DNA from: an uncultured Tolumonas sp.
GTDB taxonomy: Bacteria > Pseudomonadota > Gammaproteobacteria > Enterobacterales > Aeromonadaceae
DNA length: 64,000 bases
Direction of reading: 5' to 3'
Assembly: GCF_963676665.1 (NCBI RefSeq)
Contig: NZ_OY781378.1
Location: 372,001-436,000 of the forward strand
In this document: positions 35,987-47,348 of the stretch, one piece after another
How positions within the stretch are numbered: position 1 is the first letter of the stretch
How the letters are laid out: each line of letters opens with the position of its first letter
Program-made: the position numbers and the translations under genes
The notes under the pieces: generated by a model
What the model was told of the DNA's origin: nothing
Seen by the model: the letters and a program-made list of their open reading frames with translations, nothing else
The model's database searches: none

Positions 35987-36018
35987 AAGCCCGTCCCCTA
36001 ACCAGGTACGGGCTTTTT
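35987..36018 (+). terminator. Attenuator terminator of the thr operon
   Basis: AAGCCCGT pairs with ACGGGCTT (with a possible extra CC/GG) and is followed by TTTT. It lies 26 bases after the leader stop codon and just before thrA. Confidence 0.85.
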
Positions 36019-36036
36019 CGTTACAGGGAGATGTAT

Positions 36037-38496
36037 ATGCGTGTACTTAAGTTTGGTGGTTCTTCACTGGCAGATGCGGAACGATTCCTCCGGGTTTCCG
36101 ACATTGTGGTGAATAATCAGCAACAGGTTCAGGTGGCGTTGGTGTTATCGGCACCAGCCAAAGTGACTAACCTGCTGGTGGCGCTGGTTGCTCAGACCAG
36201 CAAAGGTGAAGATGCCAGTGCAACACTGGCCGATATTGAAGGCATTTTCACGCGTCTGATCACCGGGCTGAAAACACGTTATGCCAATTTCGCTGACGAA
36301 GTGCTGATGCAACGTCTGCAGCAAGAACTGGGTACTATCCGCAGTAAAATGCAGGGCATCCAGTTGCTGAACCAGTGCCCTGACAGTGTGCAGGCGTTGA
36401 TTTTAAGCCGTGGTGAAGCGTTATCTATCGCTTGTATGGAGCAATTGCTGCTGGCGCGCGGTGAAAAAGTCACCCTGATCAATCCAGTCGAAATGTTACT
36501 GGCGGAAGGGAGCTTCTTAGAATCTCACGTCGATATCGATGTTTCTCGTGCCCGTTTTGCCGAAAAACCGGTCAATGACGGCCATGTGTACCTGATGGCG
36601 GGTTTCACTGGCGGTAATGCAAAAGGCGAATTGGTATTGTTGGGCCGTAACGGTTCTGATTACTCAGCAGCCGTGTTGGCGGCTTGTGTGAACGCTGATT
36701 GCTGCGAGATCTGGACAGACGTAGATGGTGTTTACAGCTGTGACCCTCGTCTGGTGCCGGATGCCGTATTGCTGAAACGCATGTCCTACAAAGAAGCGAT
36801 GGAGCTGTCTTACTTTGGCGCTAAAGTATTGCACCCGCGTACCATCGCTCCGATTGCCCGTTTCCATATTCCATGTCTTATCAAAAACACCTTCAACCCA
36901 CAGGGTGAAGGCACTTTAATCAGCGCCGATCACGGTGATGATCAATATCCGGTGAAAGGGATCTCCGATCTGTCTGGTATCTCGATGATCAACGTCAGCG
37001 GCCCGGGTATGAAAGGCATGGTCGGCATGGCTGGCCGTATGTTCACAGCGGTTTCCCGTGCAGGTGTCTCAGTGGTGTTGATCACGCAAGCTTCTTCTGA
37101 ATACAGCATCAGTTTCTGTATCCACACCTATGATGCTGAAAAAGCACTGAAAGTACTGAACCAAGAATTCGAGCTGGAATTACAAGCTAAGTTGCTGGAA
37201 GAGATCGAGATCCGTCATGATCTGGCGATTCTGTCACTGGTAGGGGATGGCATGCGTACCATGAAAGGTATCGCGGCGCGTTTCTTTACTTCATTGGCGC
37301 AGGCTTCCATCAACATCGTGGCGATTTCGCAAGGTTCCAGCGAGCGTTCTATCTCTGCGGTGGTTGGCAACAAAAAAGTCACTGAAGCAATCAAAGCGTG
37401 TCATCAGAACCTGTTCGGTACCCAACAATTTATCGATATCATTCTGGTCGGTCTGGGTGGTGTCGGTGGTGCATTGCTGCAACAGATCCGTCGTCAACAA
37501 GCAGTATTGAGCAAACAGGGCATCGGTCTGCGTGTAGTGGGTCTGGCCAATTCCCGTAAAATGGTATTGTCAAAAGACGGTCTGGATCTGGCTAACTGGC
37601 AAGCGGCGCTGGAAGTGGCGACCGATCGTTTCAATCTGCAGGCTATCAAACAGCTGGTGGATGACAGCCATTTGATCAATCCGGTCATTGTCGATTGTAC
37701 TTCGGATGAAACCATTTCCGGTCAGTATGCCGATTTCCTGGCTGCGGGTTTCCACGTCGTTACACCAAACAAAAAAGCCAACACCAGTTCTATTCAGTAC
37801 TACCGCGAACTGCGTCGTACTGCTCAGGCTACGCGGCGTAAGTTCCTGTACGAAACCAACGTGGGTGCGGGTCTACCGGTTATCGAAAACCTGCAGAATC
37901 TGATCAAAGCTGGTGATAGACTACAGGCCTTTAACGGTATCCTGTCTGGTTCACTGTCGTTTATCTTCGGTAAACTGGATGAAGGCAGCAGCTTCTCTGA
38001 AGCTACTTTGACCGCCAAAGGCAATGGTTTCACCGAACCGGATCCGCGTGATGACTTAAGCGGGATGGACGTTGCGCGTAAGCTGTTAATTCTGGCGCGT
38101 GAAGCGGGTATGCCGCTGGAGCTGAGCGATGTGGTGGTAGAACAAGCACTGCCACCAGGATTTGACGCTTCTGGTTCTACCGATGAGTTCATCAAGCGTC
38201 TGCCTGAAGCCGATGCCTGGTTCCGTGAGCGTGTTGCCGCAGCTAAAGCAGAAGGTAAAGTATTGCGTTACGTCGGCAGCATCGAAAATGGTCAGTGCAA
38301 AGTGGCTATTAAAGAAGTGGACGAAAACGATCCGTTATTCAAAGTGAAAGATGGTGAAAACGCATTGGCGTTCTTCTCTACTTACTATCAACCGATCCCT
38401 TTGGTCTTGCGCGGTTACGGTGCGGGCACTGAAGTAACAGCGGCAGGGGTCTTTGCAGATCTGCTGCGCACCCTGAACTGGAAGCAAGAGGTATAA
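36037..38496 (+). CDS. thrA: Bifunctional aspartokinase I/homoserine dehydrogenase I
   Basis: This 819-residue fusion enzyme does the first and third steps from aspartate to homoserine. The N-terminal aspartokinase starts [17 protein letters not shown] and has [18 protein letters not shown] and [15 protein letters not shown]. Two ACT-type regulatory units follow ([15 protein letters not shown] and [15 protein letters not shown]), then the homoserine dehydrogenase with [14 protein letters not shown] and [10 protein letters not shown], and the catalytic segment [10 protein letters not shown]-like [18 protein letters not shown]. Threonine feedback is expected from the ThrA type. ATG 36037 has AGGGAG 6 bases upstream; ATG 36031 is too close to it. 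thrB follows 4 bp later. Confidence 0.96.
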   Translation: MRVLKFGGSSLADAERFLRVSDIVVNNQQQVQVALVLSAPAKVTNLLVALVAQTSKGEDASATLADIEGIFTRLITGLKTRYANFADEVLMQRLQQELGTIRSKMQGIQLLNQCPDSVQALILSRGEALSIACMEQLLLARGEKVTLINPVEMLLAEGSFLESHVDIDVSRARFAEKPVNDGHVYLMAGFTGGNAKGELVLLGRNGSDYSAAVLAACVNADCCEIWTDVDGVYSCDPRLVPDAVLLKRMSYKEAMELSYFGAKVLHPRTIAPIARFHIPCLIKNTFNPQGEGTLISADHGDDQYPVKGISDLSGISMINVSGPGMKGMVGMAGRMFTAVSRAGVSVVLITQASSEYSISFCIHTYDAEKALKVLNQEFELELQAKLLEEIEIRHDLAILSLVGDGMRTMKGIAARFFTSLAQASINIVAISQGSSERSISAVVGNKKVTEAIKACHQNLFGTQQFIDIILVGLGGVGGALLQQIRRQQAVLSKQGIGLRVVGLANSRKMVLSKDGLDLANWQAALEVATDRFNLQAIKQLVDDSHLINPVIVDCTSDETISGQYADFLAAGFHVVTPNKKANTSSIQYYRELRRTAQATRRKFLYETNVGAGLPVIENLQNLIKAGDRLQAFNGILSGSLSFIFGKLDEGSSFSEATLTAKGNGFTEPDPRDDLSGMDVARKLLILAREAGMPLELSDVVVEQALPPGFDASGSTDEFIKRLPEADAWFRERVAAAKAEGKVLRYVGSIENGQCKVAIKEVDENDPLFKVKDGENALAFFSTYYQPIPLVLRGYGAGTEVTAAGVFADLLRTLNWKQEV

Positions 38497-38499
38497 TTC

Positions 38500-39456
38500 A
38501 TGACCGTAGTAGCATACGCTCCGGCCTCGATTGGTAATGTCAGTGTTGGTTTTGACGTATTAGGTGCCGCGCTGGCACCTATTGATGGTGCTCTGTTAGG
38601 CGATCGTGTTGAAGTTTCCGATCACGATGCGCCATTTGCGTTGAGCTGTCAGGGTCGTTTTTCACATAAATTACCGGCAGAAGCAGAAAAAAACATCGTT
38701 TACGACTGCTATCTGGGTTATGCCGCCGCACTGAAAAAACGTGGCTTAAGCATTAAACCACTGCGCATGGTGCTGGAAAAAAATCTGCCAATCGGCTCCG
38801 GTTTAGGTTCTAGCGCATCGAGTATTGTTGCCGCACTGGCTGCATTAAATGCCTTCCATGATTATGCACTGGATCAGACTGAAGCCTTATTGCTGATGGG
38901 TGAGCTGGAAGGTCAAATCTCTGGTTCCATCCATTATGACAACGTCGCACCGTGTTATCTGGGTGGCCTGCAATTGATGATCGAAGAAGAAGGTGTCATC
39001 AGCCAGTCAGTACCGACGTTCGATAACTGGTACTGGGTCTCTTGTTATCCGGGGATCAGCATCTCTACCGCGGAAGCGCGCGCCATTCTGCCGGCACAAT
39101 ACCGCCTTAGCGATTGTCTGACTTACGGTCGTCGTTTGGCGGCCTTCGTGCATGCCAGCCACACCGGTCAGGAAAAATTAGCTTCGGCAATGCTGAAAGA
39201 TGTTATTGCTGAGCCATATCGTCAGGCATTAATTCCTAAATTTAACGAAGTGCGTCAGCATGCTGCCATGTCAGGTGCATTGGCTACCGGTATTTCCGGT
39301 TCAGGCCCAACTGTCTTTGTTGCGATGACTGATAAGCAACAGGCATTACGTATGAAAGAGTGGCTGGAAGCGAACTTCATCCAGAATGAAGATGGTTTCT
39401 GCCATGTCTGCAAGATTGATCGTCAGGGAACACAAATTACAGGACAAGGACTATGA
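38500..39456 (+). CDS. thrB: Homoserine kinase
   Basis: ThrB phosphorylates L-homoserine. The 318-residue protein belongs to the GHMP kinase family, with the ATP loop [18 protein letters not shown], the N-terminal [17 protein letters not shown] and the C-terminal [15 protein letters not shown]. It aligns throughout with E. coli ThrB (310). The stop overlaps the thrC start by ATGA. Confidence 0.96.
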   Translation: MTVVAYAPASIGNVSVGFDVLGAALAPIDGALLGDRVEVSDHDAPFALSCQGRFSHKLPAEAEKNIVYDCYLGYAAALKKRGLSIKPLRMVLEKNLPIGSGLGSSASSIVAALAALNAFHDYALDQTEALLLMGELEGQISGSIHYDNVAPCYLGGLQLMIEEEGVISQSVPTFDNWYWVSCYPGISISTAEARAILPAQYRLSDCLTYGRRLAAFVHASHTGQEKLASAMLKDVIAEPYRQALIPKFNEVRQHAAMSGALATGISGSGPTVFVAMTDKQQALRMKEWLEANFIQNEDGFCHVCKIDRQGTQITGQGL

Positions 39457-40727
39457 AGCTTTACAACATCAAAGATCATTCAGAACAGGTCAGCTTTGCA
39501 CAAGCCGTGAAACAAGGCTTGGGTCGTGGTCAGGGTCTGTTTTTCCCAGAACAGATTGCTCCGTTAGCCGATGTAAACGCATTGCTGGAGAAACCACTGG
39601 TAGAACGTTCAGTGACTATTCTGAAACACTTGATCGGTGATGAGCTGTCGCAAGAAAAACTGGAACAGATGGTAGCGACCGCGTTCTCTTTCCCAGCCCC
39701 GCTGGCAAAGCTCGCTGACAACTGTTATGCGCTGGAATTGTTCCATGGTCCGACACTGGCATTTAAAGATTTCGGTGGTCGTTTCATGGCGCAATGCCTG
39801 ACGGCATTCAGCGCCGGTGAAAAAATCACTATCCTGACCGCAACCTCAGGTGATACTGGTGCTGCGGTAGCGCATGCCTTCTACGGTCTGCCAAATATTG
39901 AAGTCGTGATCTTATATCCAAACGGCAAAATCAGCCCATTGCAGGAAAAACTGTTCTGCACGTTGGGTGGTAACATCCGCACTATCGCGATCGAAGGTAC
40001 TTTCGATGATTGCCAGGCGATGGTGAAACAGGCGTTTGATGATGAAGAGTTGAAAAAGGCGATTGGTCTGAACTCAGCAAACTCTATCAACATCAGCCGT
40101 CTGGTTGCCCAGATCTGCTATTACTTTGAAGCGATTGCACAACTGCCACAAGCTCAGCGCGAACAAGCGGTGATTGCTGTGCCGTCTGGTAACTTCGGTA
40201 ATCTGACTGCCGGTCTGATCGCGAAAGCGTTAGGTTTGCCAGTGAAACGCTTTATTGTCGCTACCAATGCCAACGATACGGTGCCACGTTATCTGGCAGA
40301 AGGTACTTGGGATCCTAAAGACACAGTACCAACACTGTCGAATGCGATGGATGTCAGCCGTCCTAATAACTGGCCACGCGTTGAAGAGCTGTTTAAAGTG
40401 AATGGTTGGGATCTGAAAGAGCTGGGTTATGCCGCGCGTTCTGACGAAGAAACCCGTGCCAGCTTGAAAAAACTGCATGCCGCAGGTTATTTGTGCGAAC
40501 CACACGGTGTGATCGCGTGGGATGTCCTGCAATCACAATTAGCTGCTGATGAAACCGGCATCTTCCTGTGTACAGCTCATCCTGCCAAGTTCAAAGAAAG
40601 CGTGGAAGAGATCCTGAACATCACATTGCCATTGCCAAAAGAATTGGCTGATCGTGCAGAGCTGCCACTGCTGTCGGCATTTATGCCGGCTGATTTTGCC
40701 AAACTGCGTGAGTACCTGTTGGCGTAA
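39453..40727 (+). CDS. thrC: Threonine synthase
   Basis: ThrC converts O-phosphohomoserine to threonine with pyridoxal phosphate. The 424-residue protein has the PLP-lysine segment [17 protein letters not shown], the phosphate-binding [14 protein letters not shown] and the C-terminal [15 protein letters not shown]. It is the last gene of the thr operon, overlaps thrB by 4 bases and is followed by a terminator. Confidence 0.96.
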   Translation: MKLYNIKDHSEQVSFAQAVKQGLGRGQGLFFPEQIAPLADVNALLEKPLVERSVTILKHLIGDELSQEKLEQMVATAFSFPAPLAKLADNCYALELFHGPTLAFKDFGGRFMAQCLTAFSAGEKITILTATSGDTGAAVAHAFYGLPNIEVVILYPNGKISPLQEKLFCTLGGNIRTIAIEGTFDDCQAMVKQAFDDEELKKAIGLNSANSINISRLVAQICYYFEAIAQLPQAQREQAVIAVPSGNFGNLTAGLIAKALGLPVKRFIVATNANDTVPRYLAEGTWDPKDTVPTLSNAMDVSRPNNWPRVEELFKVNGWDLKELGYAARSDEETRASLKKLHAAGYLCEPHGVIAWDVLQSQLAADETGIFLCTAHPAKFKESVEEILNITLPLPKELADRAELPLLSAFMPADFAKLREYLLA

Positions 40728-40750
40728 CGAGGTTTATACCTTTGTGATGA

Positions 40751-40776
40751 AAAGACCCTCTTCGGAGGGTTTTTTT
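40751..40776 (+). terminator. Rho-independent terminator of thrLABC
   Basis: ACCCTC-TTCG-GAGGGT, a stem with a stable UUCG tetraloop, is followed by T7. Confidence 0.93.
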
Positions 40777-40844
40777 ATGGCCGTTTATTTACGATAGTGA
40801 AAAATTCAGGGAGGCGCAGTTAATTGAAAATAAATTTAGATAAT

Positions 40845-40872
40845 AAAAAAGCCGACTTTTCAGCCGGCTTCT
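40845..40872 (-). terminator. Terminator of the pts operon (after crr)
   Basis: On the minus strand AAGCCG pairs with CGGCTT and is followed by T5. It lies about 20 bp after the crr stop. Confidence 0.78.
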
Positions 40873-40892
40873 TTTAACAACCAGAAGGGTTA

Positions 40893-41408
40893 TTATTTCT
40901 TGATGCGTAATACTGGGCTTTCACCCAAAGTCACAGGACCAGACAGTTTGGTCATTGACTTCACGTCATCCATGTTAGAAATAACAACTGGAGTCAGAGT
41001 TGATTTTGCATTGCTCTGCAGGAATGCCAGGTCGAACTCAATAATAGTGTCGCCTTTTTTAACCTGCTGGCCTTCCTGCGCGATGCGGGTAAAGCCTTGC
41101 CCTTTCAGTTCAACAGTATCAATACCGAAGTGAACAAACAGTTCGATACCTGAATCTGATTCCAAAGAGAATGCATGATTCGTTTCGAAGATTTTACCGA
41201 TCACGCCGTCACATGGAGCAACCATTTTGTTGCCTGTTGGCTTGATAGCAATACCATCACCGACGATTTTCTCAGCGAAAACCACGTCTGGTACGTCTTC
41301 AATCGGTACAATCTCACCAGACAATGGTGCAAAAATTTCGATACCGGCAGTATCCGTTGCACTGTTGTCAGAAGAGACCATCTTCTTCAAAAAATCAAAA
41401 AAGCCCAT
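40893..41408 (-). CDS. crr: PTS glucose-specific EIIA component
   Basis: EIIA-Glc carries phosphate from HPr to the glucose permease. In its free form it excludes other inducers, while its phosphorylated form activates adenylate cyclase. The 171-residue protein has an N-terminal amphipathic tail (MGFFDFLKKMV), His78 in ETNHAFSLES and the phosphorylated His93 in ELFVHFGIDTVELKGQGF, matching E. coli Crr (169). It lies 41 bp downstream of ptsI, as in the standard ptsHI-crr operon. Confidence 0.97.
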   Translation of the reverse strand: MGFFDFLKKMVSSDNSATDTAGIEIFAPLSGEIVPIEDVPDVVFAEKIVGDGIAIKPTGNKMVAPCDGVIGKIFETNHAFSLESDSGIELFVHFGIDTVELKGQGFTRIAQEGQQVKKGDTIIEFDLAFLQSNAKSTLTPVVISNMDDVKSMTKLSGPVTLGESPVLRIKK

Positions 41409-41449
41409 GGTTTAGCTCCTGAATAATTATGTTGATCAATACGATTCTA

Positions 41450-43177
41450 TCAGACTGCTCTGTTCTTCACAAAGTACTCATCTACAATCGCTTCAACCTC
41501 AGCAGCTGTAGCTGATGCCAATGCACGGTCAGCCAGATCTTTCGCAACAGCATAGCTGGTGCTACGAACCAATTGTTTCACACGTGGGATAGACATCGCA
41601 CTCATTGAGTACTCATCCAGACCCATACCCAGCAGCAGCACGGTAGCGCGTTCGTCGCCAGCCAATTCGCCACACATACCGGTCCATTTGCCTTCAGCGT
41701 GTGATGCATCGATAACCTGTTTGATCAGATTCAATACTGCTGGAGACAGTGGGTTGTACAGACGAGAAATCATCTCGTTACCACGGTCAACCGCCAGGGT
41801 GTACTGAGTCAAATCGTTAGTACCGATACTGAAGAAGTCAGCTTCTTTTGCCAGATGACGCGCCATTACCGCAGCAGCTGGTGTTTCCACCATGATACCG
41901 ACTTCGATGTTTTCATCGAAAGCGACACCTTCGCTACGCAGTTCGTCTTTCAACTCTGCCAATTCAACTTTCAGTGAACGGAACTCTTCCACAGAGATGA
42001 TCATTGGGAACATGATACGCAGCTTACCGAAAACGGAAGCACGTAGAATCGCGCGTAACTGAGTGTGCATGATGTCTTTGCGATCAAAGAAGATACGCAC
42101 AGCACGCCAGCCCAAGAACGGGTTCATCTCTTTCGGGAACTTCATGTAAGGCAGTTCTTTGTCGCCACCGATGTCCATGGTACGAACAATGATTGGCTTA
42201 TCAGGCATGGACTGAGCCACTTCTTTATAAGCCTGGAACTGTTCCTGCTCAGATGGCAGAGAATCACGATCCATGAAGAGGAATTCGGTACGGTACAGAC
42301 CAACACCTTCAGCACCATTACGGTGTGCACCATCCATGTCTTTCAGAGTGCCGATGTTAGAGCAGACTTCTACCTGATGACCATCTGTAGTGGTTGCAGG
42401 TAATTCACGCAGTTTAGCTAGCTCTGCTTTTTCTGCCAAGAATTTAGCCTGAGCAGCTTTAGTTTTGCTGATAACTTCGTCAGTCGGGTTGATATGCACC
42501 TGATTGTGGATAGCATCCAGGATCAGGAAATCACCGCTCTGTACACGTTTAGTAACGTCGTTAGTACCTACAATCGCTGGCAGTTCCAAAGAACGGGCCA
42601 TGATAGAGGTATGAGAGGTACGGCCGCCGATATCAGTTACGAAACCACGCACGTAGTTCAGGTTGATCTGAGCGGTTTCTGATGGAGTCAGATCGTTAGC
42701 AACCAGGATCACTTCTTCATCGATAGTGCTCAGGTTAACAATTTCCATACCCAGTACGTTTTTAACCAGACGATTGCCGATATCACGGAAATCGGTGGCG
42801 CGTTCGCGCAGGTATGGGTCATCCAGTTCTGCCATCATAGAAGCGTATTGCTCAATGGCTTGGTGGATTGCACGATCAGAACTGAACAGTTCATCGCGGA
42901 TCAGGGTAAGAATATCCTGTTCGAGTTCTTCGTCCTCGAGCAGCATGATATGGCCTTCGAAAATAGCCTCTTTCTCTTCACCGAAAGTCTTACCAGCCAT
43001 TTCTTTGATGGCTTCCAATTGTTGTGCAGACTTGGTGCGAGCTTCGTAAAAACGAGCAACTTCGCTATCAACCTGAGAAGAAGAAATTGGAGCCTGATTG
43101 ATAACAATGTGTTGTTCTTTCAGCACCAGGGCCTTGGCAAATGCAACGCCAGGCGATGCCAGGATACCAGAGATCAT
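41450..43177 (-). CDS. ptsI: PTS enzyme I (phosphoenolpyruvate-protein phosphotransferase)
   Basis: Enzyme I transfers phosphate from phosphoenolpyruvate to HPr. The 575-residue protein is the same length as E. coli PtsI and has the active His189 in [21 protein letters not shown]. The PEP-binding domain has [34 protein letters not shown] and the catalytic Cys in [12 protein letters not shown]. It is encoded 59 bp after ptsH. Confidence 0.97.
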   Translation of the reverse strand: MISGILASPGVAFAKALVLKEQHIVINQAPISSSQVDSEVARFYEARTKSAQQLEAIKEMAGKTFGEEKEAIFEGHIMLLEDEELEQDILTLIRDELFSSDRAIHQAIEQYASMMAELDDPYLRERATDFRDIGNRLVKNVLGMEIVNLSTIDEEVILVANDLTPSETAQINLNYVRGFVTDIGGRTSHTSIMARSLELPAIVGTNDVTKRVQSGDFLILDAIHNQVHINPTDEVISKTKAAQAKFLAEKAELAKLRELPATTTDGHQVEVCSNIGTLKDMDGAHRNGAEGVGLYRTEFLFMDRDSLPSEQEQFQAYKEVAQSMPDKPIIVRTMDIGGDKELPYMKFPKEMNPFLGWRAVRIFFDRKDIMHTQLRAILRASVFGKLRIMFPMIISVEEFRSLKVELAELKDELRSEGVAFDENIEVGIMVETPAAAVMARHLAKEADFFSIGTNDLTQYTLAVDRGNEMISRLYNPLSPAVLNLIKQVIDASHAEGKWTGMCGELAGDERATVLLLGMGLDEYSMSAMSIPRVKQLVRSTSYAVAKDLADRALASATAAEVEAIVDEYFVKNRAV

Positions 43178-43236
43178 AGCCGTACCTATGTTGTTGTGTT
43201 AACAGGGATAAAAAGTGCTAATGGAAAAAAACCGGA

Positions 43237-43494
43237 TTATTCCAGTGTATCCATCAGGGCAACCAGTTTATCTACCGCTTTCTTCTCATCGCTACCTTCA
43301 GCACGGATAGTGATAGTGGTACCTTTAACCAGACCCAGAGTTTGCAGTTTGAACAAGCTCTTAGCGCTAGCAGATTTACCGCCGCTGATCACAGTTACTT
43401 CGCTTTGAAATTCTTTGGCTTCTTTAACGAATTGCGCAGCAGGACGTGTGTGCAGACCGTTTTCAGCAGTAATTAGTACAGACTTCTCGTACAT
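43237..43494 (-). CDS. ptsH: PTS phosphocarrier protein HPr
   Basis: HPr is the 85-residue phosphocarrier between enzyme I and sugar-specific EIIA proteins. It has the active His15 in [16 protein letters not shown] and the regulatory-site Ser46 in [16 protein letters not shown]. The start at 43494 has GGGGTGA upstream; the frame stays open back to 43548, but that extension is not family-like. About 245 bp separate it from cysK and should contain the pts promoter. Confidence 0.97.
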   Translation of the reverse strand: MYEKSVLITAENGLHTRPAAQFVKEAKEFQSEVTVISGGKSASAKSLFKLQTLGLVKGTTITIRAEGSDEKKAVDKLVALMDTLE

Positions 43495-43739
43495 TTGTTC
43501 ACCCCAAATTAAATAAATCCATATTGTTGAGCCAGCTAAGGATACCATCGACCTGCTGCGGAGATAAACGATTTTGCATATTAAAACGCTACTTTTTGCA
43601 TAATGTTACCGAGTTGTTATTGATAAAATAATAGCTTGTAGTATTGGCACTGCTGCCTCGTTAACTAAAGAGTCAATGTTTTGAGGCGACTGCAGTATAA
43701 ATCGGAGGGAAATCGGTAAAAGTGATGTATACAACAATG

Positions 43740-43763
43740 AAAAAGCACGCCGAAGCGTGCTTT
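43740..43763 (-). terminator. Terminator of cysK
   Basis: On the minus strand AAAGCACGC-TTCG-GCGTGCTTT, with a UUCG loop, is followed by T residues. It lies 26 bp past the cysK stop. Confidence 0.88.
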
Positions 43764-43788
43764 GAATGTAATGAGTGGCACTATGGTT

Positions 43789-44757
43789 TTACGATTGCAG
43801 CTCTTGTTCGGTAAAAATACCTTGGAATAACACGCTAGACAGATAACGTTCACCAGAACTTGGCAGAATGACAACAATCGTCTTGCCTTCAAACTCTGGT
43901 AATTCAGCCAGACGATTGGCTGCCACAACTGCGGCGCCTGAGCTGATACCGGCCAGAATGCCTTCTTCTTCCATCAGACGACGAGCCATTGCAATCGCAT
44001 CGTCGCTGGCAACTTTTTCTACGCGATCCAGCAGTGACAGATCTAAGTTACCAGGAATGAAACCGGCACCGATCCCCTGAATTTTGTGTGGGCCTGGTTT
44101 CAGTTCTTCACCTGCCAGCTTCTGGCTGATCACTGGTGATTCTGCCGGCTCTACGGCGACAGAGATGATCTGTTTACCTTGTGTTTTCTTGATGTAACGG
44201 GAGATACCGGTAATGGTACCGCCAGTACCTACGCCAGCCACAACTACATCGACTTGACCATCGGTATCATTCCAGATTTCTGGGCCGGTCGTTTTTTCGT
44301 GAATCTCAGGGTTGGCCGGATTTTCAAATTGCTGCAGCAGTACATATTTTTCTGGATCTGAGTTAACCAGCTCCTCGGCTTTAGCAATGGCGCCTTTCAT
44401 GCCCAATGGGCCTTCCGTCAGCACTAAATTAGCACCTAGCGCTTTCAGCAGTTTACGGCGCTCCAAACTCATGGTTGCTGGCATGGTCAGCGTAATGCCA
44501 TAACCACGGGATGCAGCAACAAATGCCAAGGCGATACCGGTGTTACCACTGGTTGGTTCGATAATTTCTTTGCCTGCTTTCAGGATGCCTTTCTTTTCTG
44601 CGTCCCAAATCAGATTGGCGCCGATGCGGCATTTGACGCTGAAACTTGGATTACGGCTTTCGACTTTCGCTAATACATTGCCTTTACTGACGCGGTTCAG
44701 GCGAACCAGGGGAGTGTTTCCGATGGTCAGTGAGTTATCTTCAAAGATTTTGCTCAT
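43789..44757 (-). CDS. cysK: Cysteine synthase A (O-acetylserine sulfhydrylase)
   Basis: CysK makes cysteine from O-acetylserine and sulfide. The 322-residue PLP enzyme has Lys42 in [15 protein letters not shown], the substrate loop [13 protein letters not shown], the phosphate-binding [11 protein letters not shown] and the C-terminal [10 protein letters not shown]. It matches E. coli CysK (323). It is upstream of and co-oriented with ptsH as in E. coli, but separated from it by a terminator. CAGGAG precedes the ATG. Confidence 0.96.
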   Translation of the reverse strand: MSKIFEDNSLTIGNTPLVRLNRVSKGNVLAKVESRNPSFSVKCRIGANLIWDAEKKGILKAGKEIIEPTSGNTGIALAFVAASRGYGITLTMPATMSLERRKLLKALGANLVLTEGPLGMKGAIAKAEELVNSDPEKYVLLQQFENPANPEIHEKTTGPEIWNDTDGQVDVVVAGVGTGGTITGISRYIKKTQGKQIISVAVEPAESPVISQKLAGEELKPGPHKIQGIGAGFIPGNLDLSLLDRVEKVASDDAIAMARRLMEEEGILAGISSGAAVVAANRLAELPEFEGKTIVVILPSSGERYLSSVLFQGIFTEQELQS

Positions 44758-45005
44758 GTTCGCTCCTGCGAGTAGGTCTTTATTGAAAGTAGGTTAATCC
44801 TAAAAATCAGGATAGGAAATGCTGTTTTGTTATAACCATATGTAATAACAAGATATAGCCTGCTATTTGTGCATGTCAGCCCCAGACTGATTAAAATAAT
44901 CTGCGCATGCTATTTTCTTTTAGGCATAATTAGCATAATCAGAAGGATAAGATTATAGCTTACCCCTGTTATTTCACCGATGTGAACAGGGATAAGGAGG
45001 AAATA

Positions 45006-46550
45006 ATGCGTGGCAAATTTATGTCAACGGCAGCAATTTTGTTGTTGGCATGGAACAGTGGTAGTTTTGCAGTAACAACCGAACTGCCTGCAGCAGCTCC
45101 CAAGTCTGGGGCTGAAATAGGCACTTCATTGCCATTACCTTCCGTGGCAGTCCGAAGCGAATTGACTCAGCAACTGATGGAAGTTGCCATGGCGGGTATT
45201 CATCCGGCATTTGCAAAGAGTTGGTTACAGCTGACAAAGCAGCCTGAATTGGCTAAAAATCCTGAAACTTATTACCAGATCTATAGTCTGCTACATCAGT
45301 TCCGTCATCAGTGGCATGAGCTGGATGGCGATTCCCGTGAACGTTTTCATTTCAAGAATTTTAATCCGGTATTGTCTGCTGCAGAGCGTAACGAATATAT
45401 CGCATTATTACAGCGACCTGATGTAGATCGGGTCATGAATAAGTTACGTCCGCAGACGGAAAATTATTTATCTTCCCGGCGTGTGCTGCTGTCATTATTG
45501 GATGAATCAAGAAAAGCACCTTGGCCAAATTTACCCGATTTAAAAGTGAAACCGGGTGAATCTCATGAGGCTTTACCGTTAATTCGTGATGTTTTACTGC
45601 GTAGTGGTGATTTGCCGAGTGGGCAATTAACCGCTGAGCAACTCAAACTCACCACCTATGATGAATTAACTGTGCAGGCCATGCAGCATTTTCAGCAACG
45701 ACATGGTCTCGATGGCGATGGTGTGATTGGTCGTCGTACATTGACTTGGCTGCGCTTGCCGCCGAAAGTTCGCGCCGTCATTCTGGCTCGAAGTATTTTA
45801 CGTGGTGATTTGCCACAACAAATCTCCTCGCAACGTCATGTTTTGGTTAACATTCCGGAATATCGACTTCGTGTATTGGATGGTCAACAAGAGATTTTCT
45901 CCAGCCGTGTCATTGTGGGTCAGGTAAAACGTCAGACCCCTATATTATCCAGTGAGATCTCAAGCATTGTTGTTAATCCGGCCTGGCATGTACCAGCGCG
46001 TATTTTGCAGCAAGATTTAGTGCCCAAACTGGTTAAGGACAAACATTTCCTGGATAAAGGTCAGTTTGAAGTGGTTGATTCACAGGGTATGACTGTGGAT
46101 CCAACGGCGATGGTTTGGGATGGCACCGAAGAGAATTTCCCTTATCGTTTGCGTCAAAAACCAGGTGATCATAATGCGCTTGGTCGTTATAAATTCTATT
46201 TGCCCAATAACGATGCGATCTATCTGCATTCCACCTCTTCACCTGGTTATTTTAAGCGTGATTTAAGAGCACTGAGTTCGGGGTGTGTGCGGGTCGAAGA
46301 GGCAGATGATTTTGCGAAATTGCTGTTAAAAGGCTCAAAATGGAATGTCGATAAACTGGATCAAATGCTGAAAGAAGACACCACTAAGTGGTTGGCAATG
46401 ACAGATCCTGTACCGGTCTATACAGTTTATTGGCGTAGTTGGGTCGACAAACAAGGTCAGCTGCAATTCCGTGACGATATTTATCAGTTTGATGATGACG
46501 CTAAAATGGCAAATAGTGCAGTGATTGATAGTTTAATTGATCATACGTAA
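45006..46550 (+). CDS. YcbB-type L,D-transpeptidase
   Basis: The 514-residue periplasmic enzyme makes 3-3 cross-links in peptidoglycan (LdtD/YcbB group). It has a signal peptide (cleavage near SFAVT), an N-terminal region, and a peptidoglycan-binding-like motif (TVQAMQHFQQRHGLDGDGVIGRRT, near residue 225). The YkuD catalytic domain has the His in IYLHSTSSPGYF and the nucleophile Cys in LSSGCVRVEEA. The start at 45006 was chosen because AAGGAGG lies 5 bases upstream. It is inserted between cysK and cysZ, which are adjacent in E. coli, and ends at a strong terminator. Confidence 0.88.
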   Translation: MRGKFMSTAAILLLAWNSGSFAVTTELPAAAPKSGAEIGTSLPLPSVAVRSELTQQLMEVAMAGIHPAFAKSWLQLTKQPELAKNPETYYQIYSLLHQFRHQWHELDGDSRERFHFKNFNPVLSAAERNEYIALLQRPDVDRVMNKLRPQTENYLSSRRVLLSLLDESRKAPWPNLPDLKVKPGESHEALPLIRDVLLRSGDLPSGQLTAEQLKLTTYDELTVQAMQHFQQRHGLDGDGVIGRRTLTWLRLPPKVRAVILARSILRGDLPQQISSQRHVLVNIPEYRLRVLDGQQEIFSSRVIVGQVKRQTPILSSEISSIVVNPAWHVPARILQQDLVPKLVKDKHFLDKGQFEVVDSQGMTVDPTAMVWDGTEENFPYRLRQKPGDHNALGRYKFYLPNNDAIYLHSTSSPGYFKRDLRALSSGCVRVEEADDFAKLLLKGSKWNVDKLDQMLKEDTTKWLAMTDPVPVYTVYWRSWVDKQGQLQFRDDIYQFDDDAKMANSAVIDSLIDHT

Positions 46551-46566
46551 TTGACTGAAATACAAT

Positions 46567-46598
46567 GAAAAACGGGGACGATAATGTCCCCGTTTTTC
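46567..46598. terminator. Bidirectional terminator between ldt and cysZ
   Basis: GAAAAACGGGGAC pairs perfectly with GTCCCCGTTTTTC around a 6-base loop between two convergent genes. Confidence 0.93.
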
Positions 46599-46616
46599 AT
46601 TGCTGTTTGGGATGGA

Positions 46617-47348
46617 TTATTTTTTCTGATCGTCAACCCACATGGCAGTGCTGGCACAAATAGCCATCGGCATCAGGAATAAATTCAGCAATGGGATAGA
46701 GCCTAATAACATAACTAGGCCGCCGAAAGACAGGTGTCGCCAGCGGTTTCTGGCCAGCTGGTTTCGCATATCAGGAAAAGTGATTTTATGGTTGTCGTAA
46801 GGATAATCACAATATTGAATCGCCATCATCCAAGCGGAAAATAATAGCCATATCCAGGGCGCTAAAAATTGCCCGGCAACCGGAACGAAAAACAAAATAG
46901 CGCAGAGTAAAGTTCGCGGTAGCCAATATTTGAGCTTCTGCCATTCGCGTTGAAAGGCATGGTGAATTTCTTGCCAGAGTGGTCGATCATCAACCCGATG
47001 TGTATCGGATGCCAGATATTGTTCCACGCGGGCGGCCAGCATGCCGTTAAACGGCGCGGCTATCCAATTCGTCACCATGCCAAATAAAAAACTGAACGCA
47101 AATAAAATAGCGATCACCGCTAATGGCCAAAGTAAAAAGGTTAACCACTCCAGCCAGCTTGGTAACCATGCGGTTAGTGCCTGCATAGCAATATCAAACC
47201 GGTGAAATAGTAAATAAAAGCCGGTAGAGAACAGCAATATATTGATTAACAATGGGATCCAGACATAACGTCGGATACCGGGTTGCGTCATTAGATGTAA
47301 TCCACGAAGCAGGTAACCAAAAGCACTAAGCGGTTGAATGTTTACCAT
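46617..47348 (-). CDS. cysZ: Sulfate transporter CysZ
   Basis: CysZ is an inner-membrane sulfate channel feeding cysteine synthesis. The 243-residue form from MVNIQPLSAFGYLLRGLHLM has several hydrophobic segments and the family features PAPFNGMLA-like IAAPFNGMLAARVEQ and PWIWLLFSAWMMAIQYCDYPYDN. An upstream start at 47504 adds 52 unrelated residues and was rejected. It is divergent from zipA, as in E. coli. Confidence 0.92.
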   Translation of the reverse strand: MVNIQPLSAFGYLLRGLHLMTQPGIRRYVWIPLLINILLFSTGFYLLFHRFDIAMQALTAWLPSWLEWLTFLLWPLAVIAILFAFSFLFGMVTNWIAAPFNGMLAARVEQYLASDTHRVDDRPLWQEIHHAFQREWQKLKYWLPRTLLCAILFFVPVAGQFLAPWIWLLFSAWMMAIQYCDYPYDNHKITFPDMRNQLARNRWRHLSFGGLVMLLGSIPLLNLFLMPMAICASTAMWVDDQKK

